This document shows positions 46,275 to 58,610 of a DNA stretch of 64,000 nt, piece by piece (position 1 is the stretch's first letter; every line of letters begins with the position of its first letter). The stretch is from Mermis nigrescens (lineage: Eukaryota; Nematoda; Enoplea; Mermithida; Mermithidae), in assembly GCA_036768485.1 (NCBI GenBank), contig JAVLUZ010000723.1, positions 248,001 to 312,000 of the forward strand, written 5' to 3'. The translations under genes and the position numbers were made by a program. The notes beneath the pieces were generated by a model. It was not told the origin of the DNA and ran no database searches. It saw only the letters and a program-made list of their open reading frames with translations.

Positions 46275-47217
46275 TTACCTACAACAGGGGACTATCCTAT
46301 CGATATGATGCTTAACGAGCGGAGGAAGACCGAGTGGTTCGCCTTTTAAAGCAAATATCGAACTATATTTATGACAAAGATCACGAATTTGCTGCTGTTC
46401 CCTAGAATTTGCGATGCAACCCTGTAAAGCCTTATTTATCGAGGAAAGCCCAAGGATACATCGTCCTGAAACAGGAACATGAGATACGACCTCAACATCA
46501 GACGCAAGCATCCAATTAGCTCTCCAGTGTCGACTTGAACAGGCGATTTCGAGATGTTACATAACCGCAAAGGAAAACTGAAAACTGAGGTGTTGACGAT
46601 AGCAGGGGCGGACAAAAAAGTGAACTTTTGCGCATAAAACCTGGATTGGGCTCGAAAAGTGCAATATCAGCATCATAGGAACATACGTGGGCAGCAAGAA
46701 AATTCTGGGGTAAAGATAATATCGAAAACAGGCCTTAAAAATGGTGGTATGGCGATAAAAACACCATTTTCTCCTTTCCTGACGTTTTCATCAGCACTAT
46801 CCATTGGCATCAAAAAATTATGAAAAACGAAAAAAATTTTCAAAAATTGAATTCTCAGTAGGGGTATTTTGATTTCTGGGGGGTATTTTGTTTCTGGGGG
46901 GCATACCCCCCCCAAAACCCCCCCCCACGCCCAGGTGTGCATAGAACCATGACTTATATAAGCAGGTGTTATTAATTCGTGACGCGGCAAAATCGTGATG
47001 GGCTCTGAATTGGTGCAAACATGCACGCAGATAGGACATGCGATTTTAGTGTTTGGATTGGTACGAAACTGCAATTTTTCACTGGTGATAAGAGATTTAA
47101 TTTTATACCGTTTATGAATGTGCAATCTTCGATGGGATTTACCCAGAGTAATGCGGAACGGCAAAAATCAAAACCGAGAAGCATGTCTTCTGGCAATTTA
47201 TCGATAATAGACACCAA
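46275..47217 (-). pseudogene. Ty3/gypsy protease and linker
   Basis: PEDMLLGFDFC at 46972-47217 matches the end of a retroviral-type aspartic protease. Pol linker sequence follows at 46275-46511 (DLCHKYSSIFALKGEPLGLP). A family-B MITE at 46682-46939 interrupts the frame. Confidence 0.65.
46682..46939 (+). repeat. hAT-like MITE, family B, in gypsy pol
   Basis: Starts CATACGTGGGC and ends CCCAGGTGTG; flanks CATAGGAA and CATAGAAC agree at 6 of 8. Confidence 0.8.
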
Positions 47218-47741
47218 CGTAGGAATAAATGATCTGCGATAGTTATAGTCATATTAAAATTAAAGCGAACAACTACTGTTGTGTCACCTGCTAATCGCGG
47301 CACAACTTTAGACGTTTGTTTCGGAGGTAACCTGAAACCGTCTTAAAATGCTGCAGTCATCATTGTGACTTGCGAGCCAGTGTCAATTAGTGCCGGGATT
47401 TTCACACCATGAATTTCAGCCAAAATGGTGGGCAGATTTGTACCTGCATGACTAACTATCGGAATTTCAGGAATCCGATTTCATGCGGGGGATAACGCCA
47501 TTTTTTCATAAACTGCTAATCTTCGCTGCAATCTATCATATTCTTCCAAAAATGCTTGGGATGCAAAATTTTCTTCCCGCTTAATTCTCAGATTGATGAG
47601 AAGTAACCATGTTTGCATTCTTCCCGGCGTTAAAACGATAATCGAATTATAATACGTATTAACGAGTAATTGGAATTATAGTACGATGACGTTGTTCTGG
47701 CGGATAAGTCACATAAGGATTATTTTGGCGATAGTCATAAG

Positions 47742-48001
47742 CACACATGGGCGTAGATCAAAGGGGGTTCGACCCCCCCCCAGAAACCAAAAGACCCCCC
47801 CAGAAATCAAAAGACCCCCCCCCAGAAATCAATTTTTGAAAATTTTTTTCGTTTTTTTCGCAATTTTTTGATGCCAATGGATAGTGCTTGATGAGAAACG
47901 TCGAAAAATGGTGTTTTTATCGCCATATCACCATTTTTAAGGCCATTTTTTGACCTTCAAAAAATCTTGACCCCCCCCCAGAATTTTCATGCCCACGAGC
48001 G
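47742..48001 (-). repeat. hAT-like MITE, family B, in gypsy gag
   Basis: Starts CACACATGGGCG; both flanks are GTCATAAG, an exact 8-bp duplication. It lies between nucleocapsid and protease sequence. Confidence 0.87.
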
Positions 48002-50388
48002 GTCATAAGATTGCATGTGATTATCATAAGGTTGATTCTGATAGTTTTGGCGATAATTTGGCGCGCAGTCGTTATAGCTTTGCCTAAAAATTGGACGCGA
48101 GCGTCTAGTATCAAAACGTGCGTCAGAACTTGCGACATAGGTTGGCGATTTTGGCTTTGATCGCGATATCTAGGCTTAGACTGAGGCCGATTATTATAAT
48201 TTGAGCGCGACGATGAAGGATTTCTATTATTCCAAGAACGCCACTGACTACGCCGACGTGCTGCTGGCTCGAATTTCGCTTGCTGTGCGTTTTTGTCGGA
48301 TTTGTGCTGTCTTATCTTTAAAACATTGTTCCTCAACATGACCCGCTGCGGCGCTTACAAAAATCACAAAATTTACGCTGTAGATTGCTCATTTTTGGGG
48401 CGTTTTGATCGAGAAAACGCTCTTATTACACGAACAATCAGGATCGCATTATTAGAAAAGCGAACAGATTCCTTAGAATTGCACCAGTAGTAGGATTGGC
48501 GATGGTCGAGACATAAGGCGCTGGCGCTTTTTTCGCTACAAGTTGGCAAGCTGCGACGGCGCATTTAGCATTATGCAAAAATTCATGTAACTCAGCTTCA
48601 GGCGCTACGCTGATAGGCTGCAGTTGAAATTTCGGGTAGCATACTGCTGTTTTAATTGATGTCAAAGCATTTCGTTGAACTGCTCAGAGTCGGTTTCAAT
48701 ATGAGGTCTAGCGCGCCTTAATTGTTTGTGAAGCGCGAGATAGTAAGCTTGGACAGACTCATTGGGCAGTTGCTTACGGTCAAGAAAGTGGTCATATAAC
48801 TTATCGTGATTGAGAGGGCGAAATCTCCATGATCATAGCGTACTTAGTCTTAGTGTAAGAATTACGCACTTCTTGAGGTAACGCTTCATACAAATTTAAC
48901 GCATAGTCGTCGAAAAATGATGAAACAAATTCAGCTCTATCTTTTTATCAATTTTGTATATTTTTGCCAATCTTTCAAATTTTCACTGAAAAATTTCCGA
49001 ATATCAGTTTTTCACCCTGAAAAGATTTCCTAGCAGCTACTGCTATATGCATTTGCTGTATGAAAGGACCGCGATTAATGGCTTCAGCAACAGACATTTT
49101 ATCGCGCAAAGAAGACGAAGAATCTGAACTATGGCGCGAAAGGACGAACTGGGCGCACGCTGAACTTCCACTGCGCGCCGTGAGCGACAAGTGAATCTTC
49201 CTGCTGCTAAGAGCTAGAGTCCTCATCTGAAAATCTGACATGGCGCTGGCTGGCTGGCGGCGCACCATATTGTCCCTAATTGGCATAGAGTCGTCGTTAG
49301 GATTTGTTAAATTAATATCGTGGGCGCTTAAAAAATTATCACTCCTGAAATGCGACGCGTGCTGGGTAAAGGCGCCGCTCTCCGCTAAGTAGGAGGACAA
49401 TACTGCAAAGGCAGCGGATTTAAAGAAGGATGTTGCGTATTATTCACAGTATTAGGCACAAATTCAGGCGCTAGCTGATTTAAAGGGCGCTGCAAAAATC
49501 CTGAAAAAGTTGGCGCGTTTTCAACACTTTGCTGATTAAACGCTGTGCTGCTAAGAATGCGCAGAATTAGATAAATCATCCGCAAGAAAGAAAGGGGTTT
49601 TGCACATGCTGCTCATGCATAAATAACGATCTAAAATCAACAGGCATACGCTCACTCATAGATAAAATAGGCACAAATGTCCTTTCAGACGCGAGTATAA
49701 CCTTAGGCTTAGGATTATTAATCGAGGTCAATGACAGGTGATGAATTATCAAACTCGTTTCGTTATTTACCGCCTGTTCGACACGCCGCTTTTGGTAACT
49801 CGATAGGCACATCATTAATCACGTTTTCGTCGTTATGTACTCGCAAAGACTGATTAGCCTCAGGGCGAGCAGAAAACGTAGCCGTAGTTTGTTATTAAAT
49901 TCTCACGCATTTGACGCATTTCGCGCATGCTGAAAATTCAATTTTTCCTGCTGAAACTGCATTTTCTGAATACTCTCAAGAATAGTCGAAAGAATTCGAT
50001 CAGAATTTGACGAATTAGGACGAATTTCATCCTCATTTTGTTTTTCAGATGCATTACTTTCCACGCCAAAAGTTCGACCAGGTAAAACGGCTTCGTTTTC
50101 CGTCCGGTTATCGCTAAGCATATGCGCTGCCAGTTAAGATCATTATTAACGATCGTTGCGTCAGAATTTATTTCAATTTGTGTATCAGCAGAATTACCGG
50201 TTCTGGAATGCACACTGCCGCAGCAAACTCGTTATCAGAAGGGATAACAGAGGTATTATTTGCCAAAGGGGGTAAGTAGTGTTATCAGTCGCCAAAGAAC
50301 TGGTTTGATCAGGCTGTAATTGACGCGCAGGACGGCTAGAGGCGGCACTTTTTAGCTGAGGGGCACGTAGAATTTTCTTACCACCCAT
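47917..50388 (-). pseudogene. Ty3/gypsy gag-like region
   Basis: The minus strand begins near 50388 (MGGKKILRAPQLKSAASS) and runs through polar, Gln/Asn/Ser-rich sequence. Near 48330-48375 there is a CX2C followed, after a frame change, by HVEEQC, the pattern of a CCHC zinc knuckle. An Arg/Asn/Gln-rich tail follows (47917-48339). Many short broken frames; identity rests on position and the zinc knuckle. Confidence 0.6.
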
Positions 50389-50884
50389 TATAAAAATGGA
50401 ACGTTTGAAATATAAACGTTATGTAAAAGAAAATTTTTTCTCCAAAAATCGGCTATCTGAAAATCTGAAAAAAATTTTTTCCGAATTGGACCCTGGGTTT
50501 TTTCTCTGGAAAACGCATCTCCTCTATATGCCAAAATAGCAACGAAAATGGAAGAGAGGCACAAAAGAATTTATGAGCGTGGCGAAAGGCGAAAATATTT
50601 CAGTTAGTCGAATAGGTATATAGAAAAAAAATTACCAGCGACTTTACCCCAAATACAGAATTTCCTTTTGCCGCTGAACGCTTAACTTATTCATACACTG
50701 GCCGCTGACAGCGGACGATACGATAAAAATATACGAGCGAAACAATACAACATTTTTTGAATGCCGAAATAAATATTTTTGGGTAAAGAAAATATTATGT
50801 ATTAATTTAATCGATGACAGACACCGGATCGGTTGTCGCTGAAAGCAACCTGAAGGGGGAAACTCCAGTGTGTCTCGCTTTTCC

Positions 50885-52080
50885 GCTTTCAAGTTGTTGG
50901 AGTATCTTAGCGCGCGCAAATGAGTTGGCTGATTAAGTACTTGAAGTATGTACGGATAGCTAAACTGACAGCACGCCGTCAGGACAGATACCCAACACAA
51001 CAATTACGAAAGCAACAAAACCCCAATGAAGTACCTTCGGGGCTTACCCATAATTTGCGTAACAGCTACGCTGGTCAAGAAGCTGGCGGTAAAAACCTGC
51101 ACTCTTCCAAAATGACCCTGAATACCTACTACCTAAAAATCTCCACGGACGCAATTGGTCCGGTACCTATGGAGATTATGTGTTGGAGATGCCGACCGCA
51201 GATCTTAACCAGGAGTAATTAGATAACCCCGAATTTTCCCTAGGTCCTGACCTCTTTAGACCAAAAGAAATATTTTTCGCTAAAGGATTGAAAAGGTTTC
51301 CGCACGATTACCTATGGCGAAACAACTACAAATTTCGGTTCCAATAGCACTCTGTACTTAAATCACAACAACAAAGAGCTCTATTCCGCTGTCATCCACT
51401 ATAAAAATTATGTAATAATTTTTATAGATTTTTGACTGAAAGAGAACAAAATTTTTGCACAAAATGATAAATAAAGACTTTACCCAACGAAAATCCGGCA
51501 AGAAATAATATTATGGCCGGCCTAGTCCCAATTCCTGACTGCTTGCGATATAATGCACCCCTAAGCAGTGGATTTTCGTGCTTTTACCGAATTAAAACAA
51601 TGTACAATAAATGGCGCTAATAAAGTCGGAGATGACACGCCGCAAAAGCAAAGGCCCAACCGCCACAAATTAACCAATAATCCTCAGGGGGATTGGCCCA
51701 CAGTAATAGAAGAAGAAAAATATTGTAAAATGTGTTTATGACAAAAATTGTGTGCTTCTTGCACATAGATTTTTCGGGTCTCCGCACAGGCTCAACGTGA
51801 ATAGCGGTCATGTCGCCTATGTTTTAAATGTGAAAAGTGATAGGGGACTTGTGGGGTGTTCCACAGTAAAAAGGTCGCATCATAGTATCCCTCGCGACAC
51901 CTAGCGACAAGAGTCCAACCGATTGACACTGCGTGGCTGCCTCCGCATGTCATATCGTCGATCTGAAAATATGGCTGGGTCGGCCAAATAAAGCGGAAAC
52001 AAATGACCGTATTGTTCGTAATTGGCGCACTAATGTGCGCAAAGGCCGTACAAGTAACGGCACGTGTATTTACACTATCT
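50885..52080 (-). repeat. Ty3/gypsy LTR (5' side)
   Basis: Partner of 39917-41020, better preserved in G/C content. Begins near TTGTTGGAGTATCTTAGCGC; the right boundary is approximate. Confidence 0.8.
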
Positions 52081-52729
52081 ACACTTGTGCTTACCAGCAA
52101 ATTTTTCTACAAAATCAATACGCAGTTATCACCAGGGTTTTAAACTTTACACTCTAGTGGATGAGTAAAAAAACAGATTTTGTCCAAGATTTCTCTGCAA
52201 ACTTTTTCGGTTATGAGTTGGGATGAATCACGCCAAAAATAGAAGAAGTAATTTAATGGCTACGTCAAGTTGGAATCCGCGTTGAATAAAACGTAATATT
52301 GAGTTGTTTATGGGGTGTAAAGTTCGAAATCTGAGGTGGAAGTGGGCGAAAAAAACAGGGTTTTTTCGTATTTTGATTGGTTAATCATATCAAATATTTT
52401 TCGGAACATAAGTTTGGAACATACAAACGTACTACAATCAAAGGACAACAAACTGGCCCGAACCGAATTTATTTACATTCAATGGGGCGTTAGGTTCAGA
52501 TTTTTAAAGTTTACAATGTGGTGGACAGTGGGAAATACGTGTTTGTACATTTTTTGTTCGTCACCTTCTCTGTTCAGAAGTCGGGCGAGGTCGAATAGGA
52601 TAAAAATAAAGTACTTTTTAAGGGGTACGCGTCACAGCGAATTGCGTTTGTTTACATCAGTATTTAGCTTTTTCGGGAGGTGTAAAGTCAAAAAATGGAA
52701 CTGAAATCAAGCTAATTAAAAGTAGTGTG

Positions 52730-53458
52730 CTAGCAAAGAAAAATGCTCCGATGGAACAAAAAAGATGAATATACTCGGAATTGTGGATTATTAAGGATGT
52801 AAAAGGAGGGGACTAGGAAAATCTACTTAAAGTCGCAAAATCTGCTAAAAATCACACTTTATCTAAGCAACGCTAAAAATCGAAGTATATTCTGCGGCCT
52901 CTAAAAAGTTTCTTTTCAAATAATGTTCAAAGTTTCAGATAAGAGTGTATAAACGGAATCTAAAATGTTTACTTTTTTAAATTGCTGGCAAGTAGCAACG
53001 CTGACTAGCTTCGTATCCTGATTGATAGAAAACTAAGTGGTATTGTATTTAAAGTTGTTTTATTTTGTTTTGAGCATTAAAACAAGCAAATCGAGAGGCC
53101 GATTGATTAGTGCACACAATCGTTAAGGGCGTGCTAGTGTACCTACATTTAGTCTGTTTCAAGTCATCAAGTCAACTTACGCTTTTCCTACTGTTTTAAA
53201 CCATTCATTCAATTGGCTTAGAAAGACTGTTAGTTTACTCAACATCATTTCCCATAGCTACTGCGTAGCTAATGTGCTGCTTTTTCAATCATTTTATGGT
53301 TAAATATTTATTTTAGTCTGTTGGCCGCAGAATATACTTCGATTTTTGCGTTGCTTAGAGAAAGTGTGATTTTTAGCAGATTTTGCGACTATAAGTAGAT
53401 TTTTCCTAGTCCCCTCCTTTCACATCCTTAATAATCCACAATCATTTTTCTTTGCTAG
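52730..53458. repeat. Foldback element with ~140-190-bp arms
   Basis: The left arm starts CTAGCAAAGAAAAATG and ends CGAAGTATATTCTGCGGC (52917). The right arm (53320-53458) is its reverse complement ending CATTTTTCTTTGCTAG. The interior carries sequence also present at 7960-8125. Confidence 0.82.
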
Positions 53459-53507
53459 TGCAATATACTGCAGGTAGACTGGGTATTTGGTTGGCCGGCC
53501 TCGACAT

Positions 53508-53716
53508 AGTGGTATTGTATTTAAAGTTGTTTTATTTTGTTTTGAGCATTAAAACAAGCAAATCAGGGGCCGATTGATTAGTGCACACAATCGTTAACGA
53601 CGTCCTAGTGTACCTACATTTAGTCTGTTTCAAGTCATCAAGTCAACTTACGCGTTTCCTACTGTTTTAAACCATTCATTCAATTGGCTTAGAAAGACTG
53701 TTAGTTTACTCAGGGC
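53508..53716. repeat. Direct duplicate of foldback interior
   Basis: Nearly identical, in the same orientation, to 53038-53238, beginning TGGTATTGTATTTAAAGTTG and ending GACTGTTAGTTTACTCA. One copy lies inside the foldback and one outside it, bordering the Polinton side. Confidence 0.85.
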
Positions 53717-53795
53717 GTCGCGCGCTTTTGCTGGGGCCGCTCTATCCTTAAGCATTACAGGTCGGCTGCCCCCGCATTTTTCGCAGGGCCGCTGG

Positions 53796-53825
53796 CCCGA
53801 AGGTCCGCCTTTGGCTACCTTCGGG
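53796..53825. other. 9-bp hairpin in GC-rich patch
   Basis: CCCGAAGGT (53796-53804) and ACCTTCGGG (53817-53825) form a perfect stem with a 12-base loop, in a ~100-bp GC-rich patch (53716-53825) unlike its surroundings. It may mark the element's left edge; function unknown. Confidence 0.45.
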
Positions 53826-53859
53826 AAAAGAAAAAGGTATGGGTCACTGAGGTCGAACT

Positions 53860-53994
53860 ATGAAGAAAGCGAGTTACAGTCCGACGCATAACCACATGCG
53901 CGATTCAAGTTGTTTCCAAAAAGTTGAAGTGATTTATGAGGCGGATGCCGTTGGCAAAGTGCCAAAAAAAGATGGCAGCACATATGCAGTTTAA
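53860..53994 (+). CDS. Short ORF upstream of polymerase
   Basis: An ATG-initiated 44-codon frame (MKKASYSPTHNH...GKVPKKDGSTYAV) lies in the polymerase direction, between the GC-rich hairpin and the TATA array. It could be a remnant of a small element gene or chance. I recognise no family. Confidence 0.25.
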   Translation: MKKASYSPTHNHMRDSSCFQKVEVIYEADAVGKVPKKDGSTYAV

Positions 53995-54080
53995 CCCGTG
54001 AGTTTAATGTTTTAAATAGGACATATAAGCGGATTTAATGCACGTTTCTGTCAAAAAGCGACTAGTTTTAAGCATAGTAA

Positions 54081-54332
54081 AGTCTATAAATATCAAAAAT
54101 TATTTCTGAAAATTGTCATTCCGACTAATATCAAAGTCTATAAATAACTAAAATTTTCGGTCAAAAATTGTCATCCGACTATATCAAAAGCCTATAAATA
54201 TCAAAATTTTTCGCAGAAATTTGTCATCCGACTATTTCAAAAGTCTATAAATATCAAAAAGTCTATAAATACTAGAAAGTTTATAAATATCAAAGTCTAT
54301 AAATCTCAGAATTATCTCAAATTTTATAAATA
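54081..54332 (+). promoter_or_regulatory. Array of TCTATAAATA boxes before polymerase
   Basis: TATAAATA starts at 54085, 54139, 54193, 54245, 54264, 54282 and 54325, most within AAAGTCTATAAATA(TCA), and spaced first by about 54 bases and then more closely. The last box is 33 bases before the polymerase ATG (54365), a normal TATA position. The first members look like a degenerate 54-bp tandem repeat. Confidence 0.75.
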
Positions 54333-54364
54333 TATAGCTTACGAATACAAGTTTTCTGGAAACT

Positions 54365-56557
54365 ATGACTACAAATGTCAAAATTCCAGGGTTACTGGTC
54401 TCAGCGGGGCTAACAAATAGCTTCCGTCGGCCGACGCCAGTAACTTTTTTGGAGGCCGGCTCAAACCGATCGCAGCGCAAGCTGCACACATGCACAACAT
54501 GCAATAAAACATATACACGACCTAACAAATTAAAAGAGCATGAGGAATCTGCGCATGTGGGTGCTAGGTACCGCTGCCCTTCATGTGCAGTACTTTTCAA
54601 GTTTCCTAAGAATCTTGTTACACATTATGAGAATAAGCACGCAGAAAATGATTGCATATACTGTAATTCGTCAGATCTCTTCTCAGACACTCACATTAAG
54701 GCATGTTTACTTGTAAAAGCTAATCCAGGACCCGAATTAGAAAAAGTTGAGCCCGTTCAAATATCAGTGATGCCTGAGGACAGTCTTCTCCCTGAAGATT
54801 TGTCCGACTACCCTAATGATGTTAGGGAGGAAGTCAGGAAGTACTGGTATCTGATTCGTACTACTAAAAGCGTAAATGATTTGCTAGATCACGCCTATAA
54901 TTATCGCTGGGGAACTGGCGATTATTTAAAAATGCTCAGCGATATTTTCATTCAAGAAAAAGAGGCTTTCCGCGTTGATGCGGCTTTAGGATATATTTTG
55001 AAAAATCGGGAAACTGGAGTAAGCAATTATTGGTACGCCTGTCAAAATAATTTTACTCTTCTAGGAAAACCAGTACTTATCAGGAACAGCGAAGACGTAA
55101 AAAATTTAGCAGAAAAACTTCAAGAAATTGATATTGAAGAAAAATTCAGCCGCCCAGATACAAAATGGGGAATTCAGGCTATAACAAACGTAGAATTTTT
55201 TGTAACTCCCCAAAAAAATTTCGTAGCTGGATGCACAGATATTGAACTTCCGATAGAAAAAACGAACCAACGGCATACGTTACATATGACACAGGATAAG
55301 CATAGACATAAATTTCGAGATAATCTATGTTTATTCCGTTGCTTAGCACAATGTCTTGTTGAAAACTTTGAAGCAGACGTAGTTTACAAACTTTTTGTAC
55401 AGTATTGTCAAAAGAAAAATATTCAGGCTAACACTGAAAATTTTAATGGCGTTCCATACACCGATCTTGAAAAAATAGAAAAATGGTTTGAAATTGATAT
55501 TCAATGTTATCACATTGATGTAGATAAACAAACGGCTGTTTGCTGGAAAAATACGATCAGGAAATATGACAAACTGTTAAACTTAGACGTTTCAATGACT
55601 GCATCTGATAAGGCACACTATAGCTATATAATAAATCTCGATCAATATGCGACAAGATACATCTGTATCAATTGCAGCAGACTATTTAAAAAATCAGAAA
55701 AATTACATGATCATGCAAAAAATCACTGCAATAAAGGGGAGACAAAGCATAAATTTCCAGGCGGAGTCTTTCAATTAAATAAAACTATTTTTGAAGAACT
55801 GGCCGACCTTGACATTCCCATAGGAAATCAATTTTGCTCTTACTTAGCCGTATACGATTTTGAGGCACTTCTATTAAGAAAAGAAAAAATAAGTTCAACT
55901 AAATTACAATTTATCACTCAGCATCAACCGATTTCATGCGCAGTACATACAAGTGTACCAGGATTTGCGCCAACATGTTTTATTAATGAGGATCCTGATC
56001 AGCTAATCATACAATTACTGCAGCATCTCGAAAAAATTCAAACAGCGCAAAGCGCACAACTTTTGCCATATTTTCACAATATTTTCAAAGCTCTAGATCG
56101 AAAAATTCATAATCAGGAAGTATATGTTAAGGAACACGAAGATAAGGATGTAAGACGCGAAATAGGATTCTTGAATCAGCTTAAAAAAGTTAAGACTAAG
56201 CTACATAGGTATTGTACTCAGTTAACTTGCCTTGGGTTCAACTCGGGCAAATATGACCTAAATTTAATTAAGCGTAACTTATTTCCAGCACTTATACAAC
56301 AAGTTCGCAAGGATCCGCAAAATAATAAATGGCCAAAAGCTATTTTGAGAAATGGCACTACACTTTGCCTATCAACAAATCTTTTCAAATTTCTAGACAT
56401 CAGCACCTATGTAGCTCCAGGTTTCAGCTTAGATGTATTTATGAAAGCTTATAAAGCAAGCTTAGTAAAAGCTAAATTTCCATACGAATATTTAGACTCC
56501 TTTGATAAATTATCTGAACAAAAGCTGCCTCCCCTGAAGCTTTTTATAGCACCCTGA
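54365..56557 (+). pseudogene. polB: Polinton DNA polymerase B, N-terminal and exonuclease part
   Basis: A 730-codon open frame starting at the ATG 33 bases after a TATAAATA box. Residues ~43-64 and ~71-92 are C2H2 zinc fingers (CTTCNKTYTRPNKLKEHEE and CPSCAVLF...HYENKH), with a further Cys-rich unit at ~97-113 and another finger at ~437-458 (CINCSRLFKKSEKLHDH). Around residue 318, DNLCLFRCLAQ resembles the start of an OTU-like or related domain. Proofreading motifs follow: YDFEALL (~498, Exo I) and GFNSGKYDLNLI (~624, Exo II). The frame is lost in a C-rich run near 56535; polymerase coding continues in another frame. It would replicate the element by protein priming. Confidence 0.9.
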
Positions 56558-58596
56558 AAGAAGAATGTATAAGCGATGAAGATTATGAACAATGCATAAA
56601 TTATTGGAAAAAATATAACATGAAGACTCTAAAAGACTACCTCATATTTTACAACATTCGAGATGTTGTACCATTCTTAGAAGCTTGTTTGACCATGGCC
56701 CGACTATATTGGGACAGATTCAGAATAGATATTTTCAGGGAGGCAATGTCCCTACCAGGTATCACTGAGCGCTACCTATTTAAAAGCATTCCAGAAACCC
56801 AATTCGCTCTCTTTGCATCTTATTCTAAGGATTTGTACTATACATTAAAATCAAGCATGCGAGGAGGACTTTCTATGGTCATGACACGACTTGCTATAAA
56901 AGATGAGACATATATCCGCAACAATCCAAGCAAACCCGTCAAAGCAATAATAGGACTCGATTTTAATGCATTATATTTATGGGCGCAAGCCATGGATATG
57001 CCAACAGGCTACTTTGATCATTGGATTCCTGAGAAAAACGATAAATTTCATAAAATCTCTTCCGCTAAGCCAATTTCAATTGAATATCTTGAATATGAAA
57101 GTCAAAAAATAAGCCAGCCAATACAGCATTCAGGAAATGGTAAAGAAAAAACTGTAGGGCCCAGATGCTTACCTGTTGATGGGTTTTGCGCTGCAACAAA
57201 TACAGTATATGAATTCTATGGCTGCTACTGGCATGGCCATGACTGCCTAGCAGGCGCACGCAATAAGGAAATCGACCCAGAGGAGGCACAAAACTGGATT
57301 AAGGAGAAGGAAACGTACACTAAGTCTCTAGGATACAATCTCATCACAATATGGGAATGCCAATGGCATGAAATACGTATGGAATACTTAAAAACACAAA
57401 AGCTTAGGCACTTCTACTATAAAAACTGGATTAGCACTAAGGAAATGACACAAGCAATACTTGATGGATCCATGTTTGGCTTTGCCAAGGTAGACATTTC
57501 AACTCCTAATCATTTAAAGGACCTATATGCCGACTTTCCACCAATAATAAAGCATGCTGAAATCAGCCGAGAGGATGTTGGCCCTCTAATGAAAGAATAT
57601 GCTGAAAAAATGGGTTTATTAAAAAAGCCACGGCAAAATCTAATAAGCAGCTATTTTGGAAAAAATATCATGTTATCTACAGAAATGATAAGATTTCTTG
57701 TTAATCATGGCCTTACATTAGATAAAGTTCATGAGGTAATACAGTATGAGAGAACAAGGCCATTTGAAAAATTTCGAGATATAGTAACAAAGCATAGGCA
57801 AGAGGGGGATGAAGACCCAGAACTTGCTATGCTGGCTGATACATTCAAACTTCTTGGAAACACAGGTTATGGAAAGACACTCACTAACAAAGAACAACAC
57901 ATAGATGTCTCATATGCCGACTACGAAAAAGCAGCTGAATGCAGCTTAAGTCCTTTTATTAAAAAAATTAAGCATATTACTAACAACTGTTATGAAATAC
58001 ATATGCGTAAAAAGCAAATAACCTTAGATTTACCGATTGTAGTAGGCCTTTCGGTATATAACTGGGCAAAAATTCGCATGCTAGAATTTTTCTACGATGT
58101 ATTATTGAAATTCTTTGACAAGTCAGATTATCAATGTATGCAGACTGACACAGATAGCATTTATTTAGCTTTGTCTTCAGAAAATTTGTTGGATATAGTA
58201 AAGCCGGAAAAAAGGCAAGAGTTTGAGCAAGTTTATTCACACTGGTTTGTAACATCTAAAGCAACCAAAAGAACACCCGGTTTACTAAAAGAGGAATTCA
58301 GAGGAACAGCTATGTGCTGTTTGGCAGCTAAAACGTACATTGCTGTAGATGAGACAACAAATAAAATCAAGTCTAGCAGTAAAGGCTTAATGAAGAAGGT
58401 AAATAAGCTGAGCTTTGAGCAGTACAGCAATGTCCTACAAAATCAGGAACCACAAGGCGGAAAAAATATTGGTTTCCGCATGCAACCAGATAATCAAATA
58501 TGGACATACATACAAGAAAAGCAGGGACTACCATACTTGTATGTTAAAAGAAAAGTTTTATCTGATGGAATAACAACAGTCCCATTAGATATATAA
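56536..58596 (+). pseudogene. polB: Polinton DNA polymerase B, polymerase part
   Basis: Continuation of the preceding gene after the frame change; open without interruption to TAA at 58594-58596, with an internal ATG at 56620. NIRDVVPFLEA near its start fits Exo III. GLDFNALYLWAQAMDMP (~114 residues from the ATG) is motif A; FYGCYWHGHDC lies in the inserted region typical of protein-primed polymerases. LLGNTGYGKTL (~412) is motif B and TDTDSIYLAL (~509) is motif C with both catalytic aspartates. All catalytic residues persist, so the break may be recent or a sequencing error. Confidence 0.9.
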
Positions 58597-58610
58597 AAAT
58601 TTCAACTTAA

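Larger units (their letters stand above)
39917..52080 (-). mobile_element. Decayed Ty3/gypsy LTR retrotransposon
   Basis: A roughly 12-kb element on the minus strand bounded by two ~1.1-kb LTRs. Between them, right to left, lie gag-like sequence, aspartic-protease remnants, reverse transcriptase, RNase H and integrase: the Ty3/gypsy order. Every domain is split by stops and frame changes, and two family-B MITEs are inserted. The two LTRs differ heavily, so the insertion is old. Confidence 0.9.

Noticed and set aside
52336..52704. 122-codon plus-strand ORF before the foldback
   Set aside because: No domain; it overlaps 'gtgtaaag' repeat sequence of the class seen in the SAC1 intron.
55343..58430. 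Several minus-strand ORFs of 60-91 codons inside polymerase
   Set aside because: They are antisense shadows of the strongly supported polymerase frames.
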